64,000 nucleotides of DNA from Zeugodacus cucurbitae (lineage: Eukaryota; Arthropoda; Insecta; Diptera; Tephritidae). The notes beneath the pieces are model-generated. The model had not been told where the DNA came from. It was given only the letters and a program-made list of their open reading frames with translations, and ran no database searches. Position numbers and translations under genes: made by a program. This document shows, piece by piece, positions 37,283 through 48,699 of this stretch (the first letter of the stretch is position 1; the number at the start of each line of letters is the position of its first letter). The stretch spans positions 36,074,001 through 36,138,000 of the forward strand of contig NC_071669.1 of the NCBI RefSeq assembly GCF_028554725.1. Direction: 5' to 3'.

Positions 37283-37335
37283 AATAAGGCAGGACTTAGT
37301 TCGGGTACTACCAAACATTTTTCGCGTCATATGTT
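37283..37335 (+). repeat. TCGCAA repeat left terminus (solo, decayed)
   Basis: 'AAATAAGGCAGGACTTAGTT', 'CGGGTACTACCAAACATTTT' resembles the family's left terminus; no body follows. Confidence 0.55.
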
Positions 37336-37593
37336 CAATTAGATTCATCAATATCTTTTTTTTGCTGGAGGAACGTACTTATATACTTACATAAATAAAA
37401 TATACATATGTGGCAAATTTACTTTTAAAATAAATCTTTGGCTGTTGTTACAATTCGGTATCGGGGGCTAGAAGAAGTACAGACTAACGATGGAAATTAA
37501 AATGGTGCCAATGGACTAATATCAACTCAAGATCAAGTTTGAGACTACTATCTATTTAAATTCTATATATTCTAAACAACCAATTTTCCGAAA

Positions 37594-37937
37594 TTAACCC
37601 TTTCATGCCCAATGTTGCCTGTGTACTTACCGGCTTCTAATTCTCGTTATTTAAATATTTTTCACCAGCGGTTTTTTTAATTATGTAGACTTACTATGTG
37701 TTGTGCAAGCTTACATCTTATATCTTATAAAGATAAGAGAGTTATTTAAAAAAATCAGTGTTTAGTTTATTTATAATAATTTAGTTGTTGTCTATAGACA
37801 ACATCCTGAAACTAATGAACCAGTATACAAAGGACTTTGAAATTTTTATCTCTTCATATTTGAGTTAAGACTAATATATATTTTTCCTAAAAAAAGTTGT
37901 AGTTCCGCCCATTTTAATTCGGACATGAGAGGGTTAA
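37594..37937. mobile_element. piggyBac-type MITE with TTAA target duplications
   Basis: TTAA at 37,594-37,597 and 37,934-37,937 bracket 336 bp whose ends read inward 'CCCTTTCATGCCCAATG' and 'CCCTCTCATGTCCGAAT'. The inverted ends (CCCT-[T/C]TCATG-[C/T]-CC) and the TTAA target fit a piggyBac-mobilised non-autonomous element. No open frame; its ends differ from those of the piggyBac relic at 17 kb, so a different source would have moved it. Confidence 0.75.
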
Positions 37938-39143
37938 ATAAAGAAGCTACGCACTTGCTTTGACTCCTACTATGAATTCATTACAAGTGCTAATTTGATG
38001 TTTACATATTTATATTATAGTTATTCAGACGAAACGTTAAACTATACTCTTACATTGTATTTGTTAGTCATTCTATTGTAGCGCAAATTGCCCTTTCTCC
38101 ACTTCTAATCATATTGATTTGGCAATAACCAACACTCAATAACTTATTGAAATTATCTCCTGCTTTCCAACTTTTGCCTCACAATTCTACGAAACAATAT
38201 TTTCCCACAGCAACAACGACAACAAAAGTTCCATCAGCTCTTCTCAGTTTGCAGAATTAGGCCATTAGCTCTTTGTCCTGACAAAACTTATACGTAAGTA
38301 TAATAAACTTCATTTTGAATATACAAAAATACTAAAGTATTTATATCCCGCACAAACAAGTGGATTATGTCCATGGCAAATTTGACTTCCGAGTGTCGCC
38401 TTAACACTAGAGTCGCTTAACCCTCATTTATAATGTACGGAAATCCATATTTTACATTTGTCTTTATGACCAAAAGACAACGACAACAAAAGCATTGTTA
38501 TTAAAATCATTGACATCTTTTGGTTATCTTCACCCTCATTTTGGTTTTAATCTATGACGAAACACATGGTTTGTATCACGCAGTAAATCGAGCTGTTACA
38601 AGACTAGTGCAGAACTATATCATTCGGAGGCGAACCTGCTTCTCGATCTATGTCAACTCAATGCTTTCAACTGCTGTGCAATGAAGTGAAATTAATCCCG
38701 CTCCAGAACTTTAGAACGCGTTCTTAACTTTATAGGCGATATTCAAAATTGGTTAAATATCAAAAAACATTTTCAGGTACTGGCTAAACTTTACTATAAT
38801 AGTTGTATGGGGACTATACCAAGGTTTATACTGATTTCAGCCCTATATTGGGAATATTGGCTAGGGAAAGTTTTACACTGAAGAACCATGTTTACACCAA
38901 GTTTTAGTAAGAAAACCCATATCACCCAACTTGACCGACTTAGTGAGTAGTAATAAATAGTAGAGTCCGACCGATTAATCGACCTTGGCTTCGGCATCGG
39001 CCAGTATCGGCCAAAAATTCAGCATTCTACTTCATTTCAATTACACTTACATTAATTTTTCTTTTACTTTCTTGATTTCTTAAAAACCTAAAATATTAAG
39101 TCAAGGAAAAAAGCAACTTGTTTTGAGAAAATACGAATAACTT
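37938..39143. other. Gene-free stretch with a possible hAT end
   Basis: No gene. At 38,962-39,035 'TAGAGTCCGACCGATTAATC' followed by repeated 'TCGGC' and 'ATCGGCC' units looks like the terminus of a hAT-type element, but no partner end or target duplication was found. Confidence 0.35.
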
Positions 39144-40530
39144 TTTATACACTCGCAACAAAGTTGCTAAGAGAGTATTATAGTTTTGTTCACATAACGG
39201 TTGTTTGTAACACCCAAAACTAAACGAGTTAGATATCGGGTTATATATATCATAGTGATCAGGGCGGCGAGGCGAGTCAAAATCCGAATGTCTGTCTGTC
39301 CGTCCGTCCGTCTGTGCAAGCTGTAACTTGAGTAAAAATTAAGATATCTTGATGAAACTTTGCACACTTGTTTCTTGGCACCATAGGAAGGTTGCTTTCG
39401 AAAATGAGCAAAATCGGACCACTTCCACACCCACAAAATTGCGAAAACCGAAAACACATAAAGTACCATAACTAAGCCATAAATAAATCTATAGAAATAA
39501 AATTTGGTATGAAGGATCGCACTATGAAGGGGCATATTTGGATGTAATTTTTTTGGGGAAGTGGGCGTGGCCCCGCCCCCAAATAGGTTTTTTGTACATA
39601 TCTCGCAAACCAATAGAGCTACATAAACCAAACTTTCTGCAGTCGTTTTTTAGCCACTTCTTAATACAGTCCAAAAATTAAAGAAATCGGATAATAACCA
39701 CGCCCACCTCCCATACAAAGGTTAGGTTGAAATTTACTAAAAGTGCGTTAACTCACTAACGAAACACGCCAGAAACACTAAATTTCACAAAAGAAATGGC
39801 AGATGGAAGCTGCTCTCAGATTTTTTTTTTTTCAAAATAGAAAATGGGCATGGGTCAAAAACCATATCTCAGGATCTACTCGACTAATTTCAATGAAATT
39901 CGGTATATAATATTTTCTTGACACTCTGATGACAGGTGTGGAAAATGGATGAAATCGGTTCACAACTACGACAACTTCCCATATAACTCAATTTTGAATT
40001 CCATCTGATTCCTTCACTTTATAAGATATACATTAGGAACCAATGAAGTTTTTTTTGAAAAGTTTACATAAATACTGTAGATGATCTGTGGCTTCACTTG
40101 TGACAAAATTGTCGAAATCGGACTATAACTTTTCAAGGCCCCGGATATCGAATTTGAGAACTCAGTGCCTTATGATAAATTTCACCGAAAATATCTTTTT
40201 CTTCTAATAGTATGTCTCTGTATCAGAAATGGTTAAAATCGGGTCATAACTTCCCCGTGCTCTCATATAGCTAATTATAGGATTCTTAGCCAAATTAAAT
40301 GAGCATCTAATCTTAGATATAATGTATGTTGGTGAAAAATGAGTTTAATCGTCTCAGGAATTACCTCAGCCTATACCATACCATATATGATGATTTTCGT
40401 TTTTCTATTAGACTTTATACCGAATATATGGGTCAAATTGTGTGTTATCTTAATAATAATATAGCAATAAATTGCGAGAGTATAAAATGTTCGGTTGCAC
40501 CCGAACTTAGCTTTTCCTTACTTGTTTTTC
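39144..40530 (+). repeat. TCGCAA interspersed repeat, longest copy
   Basis: It runs from 'TTTATACACTCGCAACAAAG' through all blocks seen in other copies: 'TTCACATAACGGTTGTTTGT', 'GTCTGTCTGTCCGTCCGTCC', 'GAAACTTTGCACACTTG', 'CGCCCCCAAATAGG', 'GGACTATAACTTTTCAAGGC'. It ends in 'AAATTGCGAGAGTATAAAAT', 'GCACCCGAACTTAGC', 'CTTACTTGTTT'. It is about 1.4 kb, so other copies are internal deletions of something at least this long. A 154-aa minus-strand frame in it carries no domain. The outer part of the left terminus is missing. Confidence 0.92.
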
Positions 40531-43220
40531 ATATCTATATATTATAAAAATAAGTTATTAAAGTAAGTGAAGTATAATTTTAATACGTCGTCTTTTTAGT
40601 TCTTCTGTCACCTTGTGATGGATATGACCTCAACAAAATGTCTCCATAGTTCACTATTTTTGATAAGGCTTTCAGTTGGCTGTTTTGTACCTCCAAATCC
40701 GATGTACATGCTGCCGAAGCAGGTGGATTCCGCGAACAGATTCGTATGCCATTTGGTGACATATTTTCCATTGGGTTTGAACTCAAGTTTTTTTTTTTAA
40801 ATAGCAGCGTCCCTTCCAAAGGATACAGGTGAAAGGTTGGGCCTGAGCGTCTCTACAAGTAAATGTCAGGCTCTTATCCACATCAATTCCTCTTTGAAAC
40901 CATTTCCGTTGGAAGGTTATACCGCCTGGTCTCGATCGACAGAGTCTCGTTAGCTAGGAAGACAGGGGATATCAAGTACAATCCGGACAGTGGGTGAGGC
41001 TTTCAGTTAAGTAGAAGATACTGTGTGGTCACTTCACTATCCTAGTACCACGAATACGTCTACTACTCTTTTAATAACTTTGGCAACACCTAGTTACACG
41101 TCCACACAAATCACAACAACTAACAAAATCATAATTTCGGAACTGAATCGTCTCTTGCAAAATAGTATGTTCATATTTCATAGCTCTTCTCTCTTTCTAC
41201 ATTTCAACCATTTCTGGGGTCAATAGCTACGACCGCGATTACATTTGTCATTTTGCCAGCCAACTAACAGTTGTTCATGATTATTATTTCTTTCAACTCG
41301 ACATTCGTGTGCCATCAAGTTAGGGGAGACTTTCGTGAGCATACATATGTATACATAAAAATATTTACGGCTTCTTATCCAGTTAGAATCGTCAATTGTA
41401 CTTGTATGTAGTCGCAGTCGGAACTTTGGTGCGACTTTGAATTGTTTGTTAAATTTTTGATTTATGCACTTTTAAGCGATGCTTATTGTTTTTAGTCATA
41501 ACTCATAAATTCAATTTCTTAAAGATCTCGCCACCCAGATTTATACAATGTGCTGTAGCTTTCAAAGCGATAACCCTTTGCCGCGCTCGAGTATGAGTGG
41601 TGTCGCATTTGATTTATCGCTATTTAAAAACTTGAATTCGCAACCAAATACTATCTCTATTGTATTGAATCCCACTAAGGAATGTATGTTTTGTACATAA
41701 CCCGCATGCGGATACTTTTATACAGACATTGAGCTCATTACTACTTGTTTATTGGCCTTCATCTCCTTCTTGGGAGAGGGTAGCTTTCATGGTTCATGCG
41801 TTTTCCCGTGTCCGTTACGCTATGCCGCCTTTCACCTTCTTCGCTGACAGACTGCCAGACTCATCAACTATTCCACACCGTCCCCACCTCACCCAAGTGT
41901 CACCAGATTGAATTGAAAACGTGCTGAAGCGTTAAACTGTTTGTCAACTGTTGCGAATCTAATGACATATGAAAACAACCAATCTTCGCAACTCGGCAAA
42001 TCTTCACGTGTGTGCGTATTGGCTTACATATGTATTCACAAGTTGTTGTCCATCTTTAACAACTACTTCCTTCCAAGTTATGTGCGGACGTGCTGTCCTT
42101 CTTAAGTATTCATATGCAAAATACTAGGGTCTGTGTGTTCTGAATCAAGCTAGGACTGGTTTCATGGTGAGCCATATGAAGAAGACAATGTAGAAACTAT
42201 TGATGACGAATGAAATGAAATGGGCTTATAACACATTTATGAATTTTCATACTGACACCCATTTTATTGAAAATATCCTCATCGACAAAAACAAAGCGAC
42301 CGAGTGTAAAAAGCGTCGAAACACTCACATTTCAATTAAAAAATATTGGAGCTTATATTATATTAATATTAAGATTTTCTTGCTAATATATTAAAATATA
42401 TTATAATATATCGCCACCAAAGGGAGCACTCGAATGGCTGTATAAGAACAGATATGTGAGAAATGTATGTGTCTGAAAATGTGTCCAACCTTATTTGCGT
42501 TTGTGCATACCTTCGTACTTATGTAAGAGTGTGTGTTTAGTCTATGGACACTTTATCATTCGCCACACTTTCCAAATCCCTAATGATCAAATTTAATTAA
42601 CAAAAGCTTATGTGTATGTGGTGGAAACTTTGGCCAACGCCATCCACTACACTCTCGCATAAGAAGTGGAAAAGGACACAAATGTGTTTATAATCGCTAG
42701 CGTAAGCATGTGGCAGGACATTGATTATCTCCTCAAGTATGTTGCCCCTTTTTTGTCGGTTTCAGTTTGGTATGCTTTTCACGTTTTTGTTAGTCTGGAG
42801 TTGGGAGCTTTTACGGTCTGTAGTAAACTGAAGTGTCGGTTAGCAGAGAGTCAAAAAAATGTTTGCAGAACAAGACCTCATTCGGTGACTTCTGTTGATA
42901 TGAATGTACTTCAGGCTAGTTAGAAGTTGAGCTCAAGTCAGTTGAGAGCTCTACTACTGTAATAGAGAATGAGATATAGGAAGATGTCAAACTGATTTCG
43001 CTCAAGCAATGATATGGACTAAGGTTCATACCTAATAAAAAATATGGCAAAATTTGATCGATTTGAACTACTTATCTACAGAGCCTACCCTCAAGCCTCC
43101 AGACCTCTGGAAATAAGGTCTGGAGACAATGACCGTTTTTAAAACGGATTTTAACTATGGGTTACCAATTCATTGCATTGGACGATCTTCGCGTTGTTAT
43201 GTCTTCTGTAAAAAAGAGCA
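40531..43220. other. Gene-free stretch
   Basis: No recognised gene. A minus frame at 40,580-40,819 (79 aa, Ser/Lys-rich) has normal-looking composition but no known domain. A/T runs and TATG runs occur. Nothing else. Confidence 0.35.
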
Positions 43221-43677
43221 CAGTGACCCCCCTCACCCCTTTAAGTGCTTTTCCCGCTTAAGAGACCATATTTTGCGGCATCGTTGTTTTTTTCTCTAAA
43301 TTTACATATAAAATTCCCCGCTTAAGTGTCTTTTCCGCTTAAATGCCTGTAATATTTAAGCAAAAAAAAAAAAATGTATGCAATTTTCCTCTTTTAAGTG
43401 CCTTTTAAAATTTTGGCATTGAATGCGCTGAGTATTGTCAAAAGGAAAACATATACATAGCTTTGTAATGACTTTTCCATATTTATTATTATTTTTGTTA
43501 TTAATAAGAAATAAATGTAATTATCATTCTAAAAGAAAAAATATTGGATCGAAGTATTTGAGAAAAAGCTTGGTAAGTACCTCGAGGCACTAAAGCGGGA
43601 TTAATTTAAGTGCCTTCCCGCTTAAGTGCCTCAAAAGTCTTGCATGCTAAGAGGGGGCACTTAAACGAGGATTACTA
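43221..43677. mobile_element. TIR MITE, 'TTAAGTGCC' family
   Basis: The left end starts 'CAGTGACCCCCCTCACCCCT' then 'TTAAGTGCTTTTCCCGCTTA'. The right end read inward is 'AGTAATCCTCGTTTAAGTGC' then 'CCCCTCTTAGC'. Inside, the motif CCCGCTTAAGTGCC(T) recurs at least six times near the two ends. This matches the architecture of the 34.6 kb element with a different motif. No coding capacity; the exact boundaries and TA target are not clean. Confidence 0.65.
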
Positions 43678-43777
43678 TAATTATTTTCATTAATAAAAAA
43701 TCAAACTAAGAGCCTATTCTTTCCAGAACTGCTGATAGATATTCACAAGATCCACTTGAATATGAAAACAGTTTAAA

Positions 43778-44475
43778 CGGCGAAAAACAGCTCTATCGGA
43801 TCATAAAATTGCTAGAACTGCTTCCGTTTCTACTAAGTCGGCATCTAAGTTCAGGGAATTAGTAAACGGAGTAAACGCAAGCTTTTCAGCCAATCCGGGT
43901 ACAATCAGTAATGCAAATCATCTTAATAATCTAAAAATTATGAAAAATCCACCTCTACACTCACAATCTGACACTCGATTCAATGATTGGTGTACAGTTG
44001 TTTTTACTGATGAAAAACGTTATAATTTAGACGGACCCGATGACTTTGAATACTATTTTCATGGTTGCGGAGTGGAGTGAAGTAGGTTTTATTTAACAAT
44101 TTATTTTATTTTTTTCATTAAAAAAATGAACTGCGAGCGCATCAAAACAATATTGGTGTCAGTTCTTCTATTATTAAAAGATATCTTCGGACCTATCCCA
44201 TGGATGTTTCAGCAACATAATGCTCTGAAGCATAACGCTCAATTAGTTAAGTCACTTATTTCGAGTCAAAACGTTAATATTATGACTGGCCACTATAGTC
44301 TCCGGATCTTAACGTAATTGAAAACTTTTGGCGCTGGCTTACATGGATAGTTTATGAAGAAAGAAAGCAATACAAAGATAAAGAAGCATTAAGTGTAGCA
44401 ATTACAACTGAACAAAATTTCGCTAAAATAAATAGACTCCTTCTATCATTCGAGGACGGAACGGATATATGAAGT
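43778..44475 (+). pseudogene. Tc1-type transposase, decayed
   Basis: An open stretch without ATG (to about 44,080) covers the linker and first catalytic Asp: 'NNLKIMKNPP' then 'WCTVVFTDEKRYNLDGPDDF'. A second frame (44,126-44,317) reads 'PWMFQQHNALKHNAQLVKS', in which the usual catalytic D of 'QQDNAPxH' is H. It runs via a frameshift into 'NVIENFWRWLTWIVYEE' with the third acidic residue. Spacing is that of a Tc1/DD34E enzyme. Loss of the second Asp, stops and frameshifts make it inactive. No inverted ends recognised. Confidence 0.88.
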
Positions 44476-44796
44476 TATTGCAAACAAAGGAAGTAGTACA
44501 CTTTACTGAAAATATTTATCCTAATAGCTCTAATATTTACACTCACTAAAAATAAAAGTTTAAAATAAACTATTTTCACAAAAAAAAATTAATTACTTTA
44601 AGTGCGTCTATTCTAATGACCAAGAAAATCTGGCATTATTTTAAATTGCACTAAGAAACTGTTTGAAAACACACAAAATTGTTACTTTTTTATTCTTTTC
44701 AATATTATCCCTGTTATATGAATAACATGGCTTTTGTTTATAAATATTTCATTAATTGAATCGAAAATAAAAGATTTAAGCTAAATACTATTGTAA

Positions 44797-46335
44797 GTAC
44801 GGGTCAGAGAGCTGCAACGGATATATCATTTTCGTGCACACTCGAATGTCCACTCTGATTTTGTTTGATTAAACTTTTCGGTATGAATACACGTATTGAT
44901 CGCTTGGAGACATGTTCAAAACGAACGAGCCTTTCGCGACACTCGAAACACAAGCATATATGCTTGTTTTAACAGAGTGCCGAGTTGACACTCGTTTGTG
45001 AACGAGCTGGCACTCTAACCCGATCGTATTGAATGTGATCGAGTCACACACGAGTGTGCACAAAATTTCAGAATATGGATGTATGTAATTGGCAGTCATG
45101 CTATTATCAAAGATGACATGATACGAAACTCTTTATTCTGAGAGAGCGCTGTAAAAATCCACATTTTTTATAACATTTGACAATGATCCCGCTATGTAAA
45201 AAAATAAATTGGGCATTTTAGAAATAACTTTTGGGTATTTTAACTTTTAGATATTATTTTTAAATGCTCTGTTCCCTATTAGACCTATATCATATATATA
45301 CTAACTTGAATATATTTATATACTAATTATAAATAATTAAGAAAATAAAAACATGATTTTTTATAAATTCATGCAACAAAATATATTAATTTATTAACAT
45401 AAAATATATAATATATTAAATATAATGATGTCACTTGATATATTAGATATCATTTGTAACAAATAATAGCAAAAATAATAGTTTCACACAGTTTAATATT
45501 ATCAGTGTATTTCCCTAAAATTATATTTCGCACTGATTTTGTCATATACTTTTATCGGTATTACTTCTGGCATCCCGCCTTTTCTGTCAAAAATTCCTTC
45601 AACTCGCATTGCTACCAACTTAAAATGAGAGATCAGGGAATTCGGTTTGAGGAAAAATGAGAGAGTTTCGTATCATGTCATCTTTGCTATTATTGCGTAG
45701 TGATTGTCAACGATTATTGGTTTTGTTTGTTTTGTTTACTTTTTATAATTCATAATGACAACGATAGAAAATTCGGGTTGTGAGAACATTTCCAATGGCA
45801 CAAACACCTTATCTGGTCTACACCTGAAATTTGTGATTTAAAAAAAATTAAAATATTTAAGTGCAATGAAATGTTTTTTATTTATGATTTATGAATTAAT
45901 AAATAAAATAAGTTTTGAGTGAATTCTATTCTTAAATTGAATTATTCTTTTATAATATGTACTATGTACGTCTAATATTCAAATTATTCAACCAAAAAAA
46001 CTAAGACAGAACGCGTCATCCCGACGCCAACATACATACATATGTGTGTACGTATGTTTATCTATTATTTTTTAGTCTTCGAGTGCCACTCGAGTGTGTC
46101 GATCACAATCAACACGTGCACGACACACCCGAAAATATAATATACATAAAATCCGAGTTTGCTGCTTGCACTCGAAGATAGGACCGTCTTGATTGTTCGT
46201 TTGCGTTATTTTCGCTTCGGGTTCTAAACTCGATCGAACACGTGTTTGAAGAGTGTTACGACACACTCGTACCGAATTTAAGCTAGTGTGATTGAACACA
46301 CTCGAACATACCCGAAGCTGCTCTCTGGTACGGGT
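44797..46335. mobile_element. hAT-like non-autonomous transposon with 8-bp target duplication
   Basis: GTACGGGT occurs immediately outside both ends (44,797-44,804 and 46,328-46,335), an exact 8-bp duplication as made by hAT transposases. The ends read inward 'CAGAGAGCTGCAACGG' and 'CAGAGAGCAGCTTCGGG'. The first 270 and last 260 bp are dense in CACTCG/CGAGTG/CACACGAGTG motifs in both orientations, like hAT subterminal transposase sites. No transposase is seen. A second TIR element is nested at 45,108-45,686. Confidence 0.92.
45101..45693. mobile_element. TIR element nested in the hAT-like transposon
   Basis: Ends 'CAAAGATGACATGATACGAA' (45,108) and its reverse complement (ending 45,686) continue to ACTCT for about 25 bp. 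Both are flanked by CTATTAT (45,101-45,107 and 45,687-45,693). The interior, about 580 bp, is AT-rich and non-coding. A 7-bp flank (8 if one end base is counted as target) suggests a hAT-type insertion as well. Confidence 0.85.
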
Positions 46336-47426
46336 GCGTCTAACCTATTGACGAGGAGTATATGTATATGCAAAGAATAATAATACGTTTGGAGGTCGTA
46401 GTGAGGTGATATTTCAAAATTGATTTTTATATTAAAGTGTGTATTAAACTAATTTCTTCATGACTTCCAGAGTTAATCAGATTCTATAGAGCTCTTTGTT
46501 ACAGGCATCATTTCGACAACTCATTTGGTTCGCTAACAACATTAAACGCCTACCTACCTTAATCAAATAGGCAATAATGTAAATCTCCCCTGGAATCCTG
46601 TGGAAAATATGCAAATCTGTCTAAATAATATGGCTGAGCTGAAATATGAAAGGAAGGAAAGTATTAAGTAGCCCGTGTTTACTGCGGGTTAGCATTATTT
46701 AAAAGATTTCCCTTCAAAGCCACATACATGCAGTGCTATAGGCTGGAAGCAGTGTACGCAAGAGTGCAGGTAGAATACTTACGCGGGGCTAGATGTGTTC
46801 AAGCATTTGCATAAGTGTTGCCGCAAGTGGTTGGTGTGAAAATGAGTTTAGTTTGCAGATTAAAAAGCAGACACAACTCAAATCAAGGGAAAGTAAGCGT
46901 AAAAGTGTCCGCTTTTTAGCGATTGTACCTCTGCTGATGAGGTGTGTCGCCACGAGAATAATTAACACATTCGGAGTGTGAACCGTATATGATTCTGTGT
47001 CGTCTATTAGATTTTCAAGAATTTCAACTATAGAAATTCATAAAGGCTCAAGAGTGCGTCTCTCTGGGCAACAGAAAACATATGGTTGTATGTACGTAGG
47101 TACGCATGTATGTATGTACATATGTATTCATTTTAAGGACTCAATTGGTTGCTTTATTTGGAAACATACTAATTTTTGTCTTCAAGTTGAAATACAAACG
47201 CATATATTTGTTGTTGCTAAAGTAATTTCATATGTTGACGACAGATTTGGAATTTGTTATCGTTAGCACAAACATTTGCTTAACATCTGCGTGCGAAACT
47301 TTTTCAAAAGCATGGCTTACAATTCCCTCTAGTGATGAGAAGTTTAGTTAGAACGACTAAGATATCGGTATATTCATCATTTATGAACTTAGAAAAAAAT
47401 ATATACAGATTCCATTTATATATCTA
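46336..47426. other. Gene-free stretch
   Basis: Two short plus frames (46,793-46,981 and 46,997-47,266) without domains; TATG runs near 47,100. Nothing recognised. Confidence 0.4.
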
Positions 47427-47876
47427 TATATGGGTGATTCTACGATAAGAGGTTTAAAGTGCATAGAGAATACGGCCAAAGAGAAACTTTGGATTTTTTC
47501 ATGAAACCTCTGTATTATGATTTTTGTCCTTTCTTATTCAAGATATAAACGAATGTTACAAATTAAAGGTACTCTCTTTTCTAGACGAACAAACCATAAA
47601 ATTAAAATAACAATTAAAGTCACTATCTAGTATAAAAAAACGAAACAAAAATAAAATAAAAATTGTTAAGCTCTCTCAAAAACACTTCAGACTTTTTAAC
47701 ATTTCACTTTTTTAGACTTTGAAAGGAATTTCAGAAAACATGGTTTTAATTATGCATTAAATCGTAATGTTATTTAATGCACTACATTGATATGATGTGA
47801 TTAATTTAAAAAATATCAACATAAAGAACAATATTTTGCCACACTAGTTACCTCTTATCGTAGAATCACCCATATA
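47427..47876. mobile_element. Complete 450-bp TIR MITE
   Basis: Ends 'TATATGGGTGATTCTACGAT' and its reverse complement 'ATCGTAGAATCACCCATATA' extend to AAGAGGT on each side (about 27 bp). The interior is AT-rich and non-coding. TA repeats at the margins suggest a TA target. A truncated second copy lies at 372-486. Confidence 0.88.
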
Positions 47877-48328
47877 ATATGTATGTATGTACCTAACTGA
47901 AACCGCGTCAAAAAGAGGCAATCTTGTAATAAAAAACGTGTATGTAACTAGGATAATACCTGTATGTATGAACTTTGTAAAATGAATAATAAGATTAGTT
48001 GCGTTATATAGACATGGTTTGGATCCGACTTTATCACTTTTGAAACAGTAATAAAAACCGTACGTTAAGTATTTGCGAAATCTTCCCGTGTGTCAAACTG
48101 GAATTTAATTTAAATTGCTTAAATAAAGTAAAAACAAATAAATATAGAAATTATCGAAACTAATAATTCAATAAATAATATTGACATTCATACATATGTT
48201 CAGTTGCAAAGCATCATATGCGCGACATATTTAACATCACTTGGAAATTTGTTCAGGTAAAATCCCAAATATGATAAATCGTAATGTATTCAGGTAAATA
48301 CATACCACTTGGTCGGTCGTATATTAAT

Positions 48329-48366
48329 ATAAATACATAGCTAAGAGACACTAGCATTTTTAGTTC
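48329..48366 (+). promoter_or_regulatory. TATA-Inr core promoter of Spindly copy 1
   Basis: TATAAATA at 48,329-48,336 is followed, at the spacing usual for fly promoters, by 'TTTTAGTTCGTTG' with the candidate start A near 48,362. It lies about 340 nt upstream of the copy-1 ATG. The sequence from the Inr onward is duplicated in front of copies 2 (55,918) and 3 (60,855), but the TATA box is not: homology between copy 1 and the others stops near 48,357. Confidence 0.5.
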
Positions 48367-48699
48367 GTTGACAGCAACCTATCAGCGAGTTAACAAGGAA
48401 CACAATCTAAAACGTTATTGCCTACAAAATTACAAACAAATTTAAGTTGAAAACAAAAAAGTAATGAACAGAAAATAATAAATAAATATTTTGAAGAGTG
48501 CAATAAAGTATTTAAAATAGTGTACTAAAAGTGTAGTGGTGTATGGAAGCCAAAAATATTTTGCCAGTGCTAACAAAATATCATTACTTATAGCGCCACC
48601 TAGGGCGAATAACTTGTAGCGCATTTTTCATGTTTAGGCAACACTGCTAAAGTGACAATTTATTTGAAAGAAAAAAGTTATTAAACCCGGACGCTAGTA

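Noticed and set aside
39167..39631. 154-aa minus frame
   Set aside because: Lies inside the TCGCAA interspersed repeat; other copies do not keep it open.
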